Below, in pieces: positions 6,468-11,163 of a stretch of DNA of 11,163 nucleotides. A program made the position numbers and the translations under genes. A model generated the notes under the pieces. That model was not told the DNA's origin, searched no databases, and saw only the letters and a list, made by a program, of their open reading frames with translations. Where the stretch lies: NCBI GenBank assembly GCA_021545595.1, contig JAJRVG010000046.1, positions 1 through 11,163 on the forward strand, written 5' to 3'. Source of the stretch: Zetaproteobacteria bacterium. GTDB taxonomy: Bacteria > Pseudomonadota > Zetaproteobacteria > Mariprofundales > Mariprofundaceae. Position 1 is the stretch's first letter, and every line of letters starts with the position of its first letter.

Positions 6468-6881
6468 TCATAACAGGCTTAAATACTCATCTATTTCAGG
6501 GATAGAGAGCATGGGTAGCAGTCTGGCGTTGGCTTCCGGCATTGGAAATTTTTCCAATTCATCAACTCTGCTCCACGTGTGAGTGGATTCACTGTTTAAT
6601 CCTGATATGTACGGGCAGTGACAGACAAAAAAGAGAAAATTGAGTGTTCGATCCGAATAGGTGTGCGATCCCTTCCCGAGATGGCGCCAGCGTGTTGCGG
6701 AGAGTCCGGTCTCCTCTTTGAGTTCACGAATTGCAGCATTGAGATGTGTTTCACCCTCTTCAACCCTGCCGCCGGGGAAAGACCACAGGCCACCGCAGTG
6801 GATATCGTCCGGGCGTTTCAGAAGCAGGAGTTCTCTGCTGCTGTTAAAGGCCGCTGTGAGTGCGATCACTCTGATGTTCAT
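6468..6881 (-). CDS. MutT-like Nudix hydrolase
   Basis: A single-domain Nudix pyrophosphohydrolase of 137 residues. The complete Nudix signature G-x5-E-x7-R-E-U-x-E-E-x-G-U runs from Gly38 to Leu60, with Glu44, Arg52, Glu53, Glu56 and Glu57 as the expected catalytic or metal-binding residues. It is preceded by LWSFPGG, as in MutT-type enzymes. Size and motif suit (d)NTP clean-up, but substrates in this family cannot be read from the motif: 8-oxo-dGTP, other nucleotides and other pyrophosphates are all possible. It starts 31 bases after cysM with no strong Shine-Dalgarno, so it is likely the last gene of the antiporter-gluQ-cysM unit. It is convergent with the lipoprotein gene. Confidence 0.88.
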   Translation of the reverse strand: MNIRVIALTAAFNSSRELLLLKRPDDIHCGGLWSFPGGRVEEGETHLNAAIRELKEETGLSATRWRHLGKGSHTYSDRTLNFLFFVCHCPYISGLNSESTHTWSRVDELEKFPMPEANARLLPMLSIPEIDEYLSLL

Positions 6882-6912
6882 GACATTAGAAACTCAGGAA
6901 CAGCAGGAGCGC

Positions 6913-7851
6913 TCAGATGCCTTCGCCACTTGAGACTGAGCCATCGGCGAAGACGGGCGTGGTCAGGTATTTCTCACCGCCATCAGGGAAAATAGCAACA
7001 ATTTCACCCGCTTGTCCGGCATCAGCCAGCTCTTTAGCAATCTTCAGCGCTGTTGCCAGAGCACAACCACAGGATTGGCCGGAGAGAATACCCTCCTCAC
7101 GCGCAAGTCGCTGGGTCAGGTCGTAGGCTTCATCGGTGCTGATACCGATCAGACGATCATGAACCGATGCATCATAAATCCCCGGCACGATGCTGGATGC
7201 AATATGTTTTAAGCCCTCAATACCGTGGAAGGGTGAATCCGGCTCTGCTGCGATGATCTGAATCTCCGGATTGGTTCTCTTCAGGAAACGCCCTGTGCCG
7301 ACAAGCGTTCCTGATGTACCGAGTGAGGCGATGAAATGGGTTACTTTGCCATCGGTATCACGCCATATTTCAGGGCCGGTACTCTCTTCATGTGCCATCG
7401 GATTAGCCGGATTATTGTACTGATCCGGTTTGAAATAACGCTCAGGATCAGATTCATAGATTCGACGGGCTTCAATAATGGCTCCATCAGAGCCTTCCAA
7501 CGGGTCGGAGAAGATCAGCTCTGCACCAAAGGCGCGGCAGATACGTTTGCGCTCGTCAGAAACATTACCTGGCAAAACCAGTCGGACTTTGTAGCCCATG
7601 GCTGCACCGATCATTGCCAGTGCAATGCCGGTATTGCCTGATGTGGAGTCCAGAACAATCTTGCCGCTGCTTAGTTCACCGGATTTCAGCCCTTCCTGAA
7701 TCATACGAAGTGCAGGGCGATCTTTTACGGAGCCACCGGGATTAAAGCGCTCAAGCTTTGCCAGAATCCGGATATTTTTTGGCAGATGCGCAGTGATGCG
7801 GCGCAGTTCAACCAGTGGTGTATTACCGATGAGATCAAGGATTGCAGGCAA
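6913..7851 (-). CDS. cysM: cysteine synthase, CysM-like (O-acetylserine sulfhydrylase family)
   Basis: A PLP-dependent fold-type II enzyme of 312 residues that makes cysteine from O-acetylserine (or a related activated serine) and a sulfur donor. The PLP lysine is Lys43 in NPGGSVKDRPA. The substrate loop TSGNTG is at 70-75 and the phosphate-binding GTSGT at 178-182. Overall similarity is closest to CysM (IGNTPLV, GNTGIALAMI, TGPEIW, THFIASLGT). Ser260 matches the Ser that contacts the PLP ring nitrogen in CysK. The next residues read CGC where CysK and CysM have SGA or SGG, which is unusual. The start is TTG at 7851: an in-frame TAG lies just upstream, no ATG occurs before Met50, and GAGGA lies 8 bases upstream. 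Exact substrate preference (sulfide, thiosulfate or another) is not certain. Confidence 0.87.
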   Translation of the reverse strand: MPAILDLIGNTPLVELRRITAHLPKNIRILAKLERFNPGGSVKDRPALRMIQEGLKSGELSSGKIVLDSTSGNTGIALAMIGAAMGYKVRLVLPGNVSDERKRICRAFGAELIFSDPLEGSDGAIIEARRIYESDPERYFKPDQYNNPANPMAHEESTGPEIWRDTDGKVTHFIASLGTSGTLVGTGRFLKRTNPEIQIIAAEPDSPFHGIEGLKHIASSIVPGIYDASVHDRLIGISTDEAYDLTQRLAREEGILSGQSCGCALATALKIAKELADAGQAGEIVAIFPDGGEKYLTTPVFADGSVSSGEGI

Positions 7852-7898
7852 TGAAGAGGTCCTCTATTGGAATTTCAGTGGCGGCCATTCTGGGCTCT

Positions 7899-8810
7899 TT
7901 AACTGGCGCTGCCAAGCTGTTCCCTGATTCTGTCCATGTTATCAGGGGAAAAAGGCCATAGATGCTGCCCCTCTCTGAGTAGAAAGCGGCGAAGCGAGGT
8001 GGCCGTGATGCCGCCATCCCTTAAATGTTTCAGGGTGGTCACCTCGCCACGTTTTGCCAACCGCCTTCCACCCGCATCAACAAGCAGTGGGTGATGGATA
8101 TAGGTGGGCGTTGGCAGCTTCAGCAGGGCCTGTAGAAGGCGGTGAACAGCAGTGCTGGGCAACAGGTCTTCACCCCTGATGACATGGGTGATGCCCTGCC
8201 ATGCATCATCAACGACAACTGCAAGATGATAGCTGATACCGATATCCTTGCGCCCGATCACCAGGTCTCCCAAAGCTGACATGTTGACGGGGTGATGGTG
8301 CCCATGCCCGTCGCTCCATGTCAGCGATTCGCCAACCTGTTTGATCGCACTGGCACAGTCCAGCCGCCATGCAAAGCGTTCATGCAGTGTGCGTTCATGG
8401 CGCTGGTGGAGATCGACCTCCCGGCAGATGCCGGGATAGGGGTCACCGATATCTTCCACATGCGGAGCGATACCCATACGTTCGATCTCTTCCCGAACAT
8501 GTTTTCGGCTACAGAAGCAGGGGTAGATCACACCCAGCTCTCTGAGTTGCTCCAGCGCACTGCGATAGCGGCTCTGATGCTCACTCTGTCTGAGGATATC
8601 GCCCTGCCACTTCAGGCCAAGCCAGTGAAGATCCTCAATCAGCCGGGTGGCCTGTTCACTCCTGCACCGGGTGTGATCAATATCCTCGATACGGAGCAGC
8701 AGTTCGGCATCATGTTTTTCCACCCACTGCTGGCATATAAGCGCTGAGTAGGCATTGCCTACATGCAGCAGCCCTGTGGGGCTGGGGGCAAAACGGGTTT
8801 TGAACTTCAA
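7899..8810 (-). CDS. gluQ: glutamyl-Q tRNA(Asp) synthetase
   Basis: A GluRS paralogue that activates glutamate and attaches it to the queuosine base at the wobble position of tRNA(Asp). It has 303 residues: only the catalytic half of a glutamyl-tRNA synthetase, with no anticodon-binding domain. The HIGH-type motif appears as HVGN (16-19, in APSPTGLLHVGNA). The KMSKS-type loop is RRLAKR at 249-254. The zinc site is C-x-C...Y-x3-C (Cys98, Cys100, Tyr125, Cys129), typical of GluQ-RS. DLVIGRKDIGISYHLAVVVDD lies at 182-202. The start must be the TTG at 8810: the frame is closed by the antiporter stop codon 15 bases upstream and no ATG or GTG lies between. The short gap means it is almost surely co-transcribed with the antiporter. 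Confidence 0.93.
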   Translation of the reverse strand: MKFKTRFAPSPTGLLHVGNAYSALICQQWVEKHDAELLLRIEDIDHTRCRSEQATRLIEDLHWLGLKWQGDILRQSEHQSRYRSALEQLRELGVIYPCFCSRKHVREEIERMGIAPHVEDIGDPYPGICREVDLHQRHERTLHERFAWRLDCASAIKQVGESLTWSDGHGHHHPVNMSALGDLVIGRKDIGISYHLAVVVDDAWQGITHVIRGEDLLPSTAVHRLLQALLKLPTPTYIHHPLLVDAGGRRLAKRGEVTTLKHLRDGGITATSLRRFLLREGQHLWPFSPDNMDRIREQLGSAS

Positions 8811-8825
8811 CGCTCTGAAGGCTGA

Positions 8826-10691
8826 TTAAGCCGTATTTTTTGTGATGATCATACTGTGATCGGAAGCTGGGGGAAGAATGAGCGCCTGACCCTCCTGAAT
8901 CCGTTCCGGTCTCAGGAGCAGTGAGATTTCATCACCGGCCTCAAAGATCAGATCATCATGAGGGATCAGCATTTGATCGTTGCGGCAGAGCGCCAGTGGC
9001 TGGATGCCATGGGGAATTCTTACATCTGCCATTTTATGCCCGATCAGTTCGGACTCCGCTTCAACAATTCGGGTTTCGTGCATCAGCCGCTTTCTCAGAG
9101 CCTGATCATGCCAGTAGGAGAAAGTGTAAGGCTTGGCAAAAAGGCGTTTGGCCTGAAGCCGACGAATCATACTGGCATGTTTGACTTCATCACCCTCCTG
9201 AAGAGCGACGTAGACCTCAGACACATGGAAGGTGTCCTGAGCAAGGCTGGCAATCAGCAGGTTGTGGTCGGATGAGCCGGTCATGGCCAGCACGGCGCTG
9301 ACCTCTTCGGTATGCAGAATTTCCATGTAGATAGGATCAAGCGCATTACCGCATACTGCCTGGAAATTACCGCGCTTGAGATTGTTAACAACTTCGGCAT
9401 TGAGATCCAGGAAACGGACTTCACGCTCTTCAGCCAGTACACGCCCCAGTTCAGCACCCATTTGTCCACCACCGACAATCAGTACAGAGCGCTCATCCCG
9501 CCCCGTAACGGTCAGCCATTGAGCCAAAGGAGATGCCAGAAAGCTGTAAACAAATACAGATGCGATGATGATGATATAAACAAGCGCAAGCAGGATTTCT
9601 GCTTCCTGATAGCCTGCCTCGACCAGAATGATCACAAACAGTGATGTAATGCCTGCCGCGACCACGCCCCGGGGTGCCATGCCGGCCAGAAACCACACCT
9701 GTGGAGTCGTTAATTCTGATCCGATGGCGGCAAGCCATGTGCTTAGCGGCCGGGCTATCAATGCCAGAATCAGGAATATCACAACGCCTTCCCACAGGTG
9801 TGTCCTGACAATGCCAAGGTTCAGGTTGGCGGCCAGAAGTACAAATAGAACCGAGACCAGTAGAATGGAGAGACTGCCTTTGAAGTGGCGGAGGCGCTGA
9901 ATGTCAGGCAGCTCCATTTTTTGCATTGTGGCACCTGCAATCAGTACAGCCAGAAGCCCGGTTTGTGAGCTGATACCATCGGCGAGAAGGAACAGCCCCC
10001 ATACTGCAGCAAGGGTAAACACAGTGCGCGCTTCAATGTCATCAACGATACTGCTTTTCAGAATTCGGGAAAGTAGCCAGCCGCCTGCAAAACCAAAGGC
10101 TGCTCCAACTGAAAATTTTGTGACAACTGCCTGAACCGTACTCAGGGCTGTTGGGTCCGGCACCAGAATAAGCTGTAACATGACAATCGCTAAAATGGCA
10201 CCTACTGCATCTACCAGCATTGCCTCACTGCTCAGGATATGAGCAACCTCGCGATCCAGGCGAACCTGACGTAGAATTGGAGTGATGACGGTTGGCCCAC
10301 CCACGGCAATCAGGGCACCAAAGAGGAGCGACAGTGGCCAGTTCATGCCTGTCAGGAAATGTGCGGCAGCGCCACCTATAGCGATGGTTAGCAGGGGCCC
10401 GAACGTCAGCAACTTTCCGACGACCCAGCCATGTTCTTTCAGGGACTTCAGATTAAGATTCAGTCCGCCCTCAAACAGAATGACGGCAAGGCCAAGTTCA
10501 ATCAGTGTGTGGAGGGCCGCTCCAACCATCTCGGGGTGGAGCATGTGCATGCCGTAGGGGCCAAGTGCCATGCCTGCCAATAGCCAGAGAAAGATGGGTG
10601 GAAACTTTATTTTTGAAGAGGCTATCTGGCATGCCACAGCAACAAGTACTGCGATTACAAATACGCTGGTTGGGTTTTCGGTCATTTCCAT
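8826..10691 (-). CDS. monovalent cation:proton antiporter with C-terminal TrkA (RCK) domains
   Basis: An inner-membrane antiporter of 621 residues. Residues 8-395 form about 12 hydrophobic segments of the Na+/H+ exchanger type, with LFEGGLNL (72-79), GGPTVITPIL (131-140), SSEAMLVDAVGAILA (154-168, Asp161 as likely ion-binding residue) and MAPRGVVAAG (338-347). A cytoplasmic TrkA-N nucleotide-binding domain follows (VLIVGGGQMG at 403-412, acidic LDLN at 428-431). A TrkA-C-like domain lies at about 545-597. RCK domains usually gate transport in response to bound nucleotide or ligand. Whether Na+ or K+ is carried cannot be told from the sequence. ATG 10691 and ATG 10685 are both possible starts and neither has a strong ribosome site. 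It is first in the minus-strand unit, with a putative promoter and palindrome upstream. Confidence 0.9.
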   Translation of the reverse strand: MEMTENPTSVFVIAVLVAVACQIASSKIKFPPIFLWLLAGMALGPYGMHMLHPEMVGAALHTLIELGLAVILFEGGLNLNLKSLKEHGWVVGKLLTFGPLLTIAIGGAAAHFLTGMNWPLSLLFGALIAVGGPTVITPILRQVRLDREVAHILSSEAMLVDAVGAILAIVMLQLILVPDPTALSTVQAVVTKFSVGAAFGFAGGWLLSRILKSSIVDDIEARTVFTLAAVWGLFLLADGISSQTGLLAVLIAGATMQKMELPDIQRLRHFKGSLSILLVSVLFVLLAANLNLGIVRTHLWEGVVIFLILALIARPLSTWLAAIGSELTTPQVWFLAGMAPRGVVAAGITSLFVIILVEAGYQEAEILLALVYIIIIASVFVYSFLASPLAQWLTVTGRDERSVLIVGGGQMGAELGRVLAEEREVRFLDLNAEVVNNLKRGNFQAVCGNALDPIYMEILHTEEVSAVLAMTGSSDHNLLIASLAQDTFHVSEVYVALQEGDEVKHASMIRRLQAKRLFAKPYTFSYWHDQALRKRLMHETRIVEAESELIGHKMADVRIPHGIQPLALCRNDQMLIPHDDLIFEAGDEISLLLRPERIQEGQALILPPASDHSMIITKNTA

Positions 10692-10713
10692 CTAGGCTGA
10701 AATGCCTCTTTTC

Positions 10714-10730
10714 ATATGCATGATGCATAT
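10714..10730. promoter_or_regulatory. perfect 17-bp palindrome, possible operator
   Basis: ATATGCAT and ATGCATAT flank a single central base, giving two perfect 8-base arms. The centre is 31 bases from the antiporter ATG and the site overlaps the end of the putative -10 box and the expected transcription start. That placement suits a repressor site. The loop is too short for it to act as an RNA hairpin in full. No regulator gene is nearby. Confidence 0.45.
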
Positions 10731-10758
10731 CTTAGTCCCTTTCTGACAGCGGCGGCAA
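10729..10758 (-). promoter_or_regulatory. candidate promoter of the antiporter-gluQ-cysM-Nudix unit
   Basis: On the minus strand TTGCCG (10758-10753) and TAAGAT (10734-10729) are separated by 18 bases, each with about four of six consensus matches. The start would fall near 10722, inside the palindrome. The prediction is from motifs alone. Confidence 0.35.
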
Positions 10759-10795
10759 GTTGCAGATCATGAAGCATTACAGGTGGCAATATGAG

Positions 10796-10823
10796 TTGAC
10801 AGAGGATGTGCTTTGCGTATGGT
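10796..10823 (+). promoter_or_regulatory. candidate promoter of rpsT
   Basis: A perfect TTGACA at 10796-10801 and TATGGT at 10818-10823 are 16 bases apart. Transcription would begin near 10830, leaving a leader of about 55 bases before the rpsT start, long enough for translational control. Confidence 0.55.
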
Positions 10824-10884
10824 TCGCCGCTCATTTTAAGGCATGGGCCGGGCAACAAAGCTCTGGTTCAAGGAGTAGGAAAGA

Positions 10885-11148
10885 GTGGCAAATCACGCAT
10901 CTGCACTAAAGCGCGCCCGTCAGGACGAGAAGATTCGTCAGCAGCATCGTGCTCAGAAATCAACCATGCGTACTGCAATCAAGGCCGTGCATTCTGCAGT
11001 TGCGGCAGGTGACAAGGCTGCAGCTAACGAAGCGCTGAAGGGTGCAACATCCCTGCTCGCACGTGCTGGCCGCAGGCGTATGATTCATCCATCTCAGGCT
11101 TCCCGCCGTGTTTCACGCCTGAATGCTCACGTAAAGGCGATGTCCTGA
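10885..11148 (+). CDS. rpsT: 30S ribosomal protein S20
   Basis: Primary 16S rRNA-binding protein of the small subunit, 87 residues, the same length as E. coli S20. It is a basic helical protein with the family landmarks ALKRARQDEK (residues 7-16), the STMRTAIKAV block (25-34), AAGDKAAANEAL (39-50) and IHPSQASRRVSRL (67-79). Translation starts at GTG, with AGGAG at 10871-10875 and AGGA at 10877-10880 upstream. E. coli rpsT also uses a non-ATG start (TTG), which is tied to feedback control by S20; the GTG here suggests a similar arrangement. It is divergent from the antiporter. No terminator is visible before the window ends. Confidence 0.96.
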   Translation: MANHASALKRARQDEKIRQQHRAQKSTMRTAIKAVHSAVAAGDKAAANEALKGATSLLARAGRRRMIHPSQASRRVSRLNAHVKAMS

Positions 11149-11163
11149 TTGATCTGAGCTGAC

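Noticed and set aside
7854..7864. Small palindrome AGAGGTCCTCT over the cysM ribosome site
   Set aside because: The arms are five bases with a single central base, so a stable hairpin cannot form; chance is likely.
7835..8017. 60-codon minus-strand frame spanning the gluQ-cysM gap
   Set aside because: It overlaps both genes in another frame, has no ribosome site and looks like translated coding shadow.

Overview
The window holds ordinary, densely packed chromosomal genes of a Gram-negative bacterium, most likely a proteobacterium. The grounds are an rnfABCDGE-type operon, a glutamyl-Q tRNA(Asp) synthetase (a mainly proteobacterial gene), a lipoprotein and a typical S20. By general resemblance a marine proteobacterium, perhaps a zetaproteobacterium, would fit, but that is an impression and not a demonstrated assignment. 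Nearly every base is coding or a short intergenic region. No mobile element, CRISPR array, tRNA or rRNA was seen, and no gene-free stretch exceeds 300 bases.

Left part (1-4844, minus strand): the Rnf electron-transport operon in the order rnfA-B-C-D-G-E, with rnfE cut by the left edge. Most genes overlap or nearly touch, so they are probably co-transcribed and translationally coupled. The products form one inner-membrane complex that moves electrons between ferredoxin and NAD(H), coupled to an ion gradient. All recognisable cofactor motifs are present: Fe-S cysteines in RnfA, B, C and E, and FMN attachment sites in RnfD and RnfG. The predicted FMN-bearing residue of RnfD is Ser rather than the usual Thr.

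Middle part: mrp (apbC), an Fe-S cluster carrier ATPase, is divergent from rnf across about 160 bp and ends at a strong hairpin terminator. Next comes a 102-residue collagen-like lipoprotein gene with its own promoter, ribosome site and terminator. Its Gly codon use differs from its neighbours.

Right part (6468-10691, minus strand): a likely four-gene unit reading antiporter (CPA-type membrane domain plus TrkA/RCK domains), gluQ, cysM and a MutT-like Nudix hydrolase. gluQ and cysM both begin with TTG, because in-frame stops exclude other starts. A perfect 17-bp palindrome lies just upstream of the antiporter and overlaps its putative promoter. Divergent from it, rpsT (ribosomal protein S20) starts with GTG behind a TTGACA promoter and is complete at the right edge.

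I found no clearly new multi-gene system. The best leads are the RnfD Ser site, the antiporter palindrome, the leader of mrp, and the collagen-like lipoprotein.
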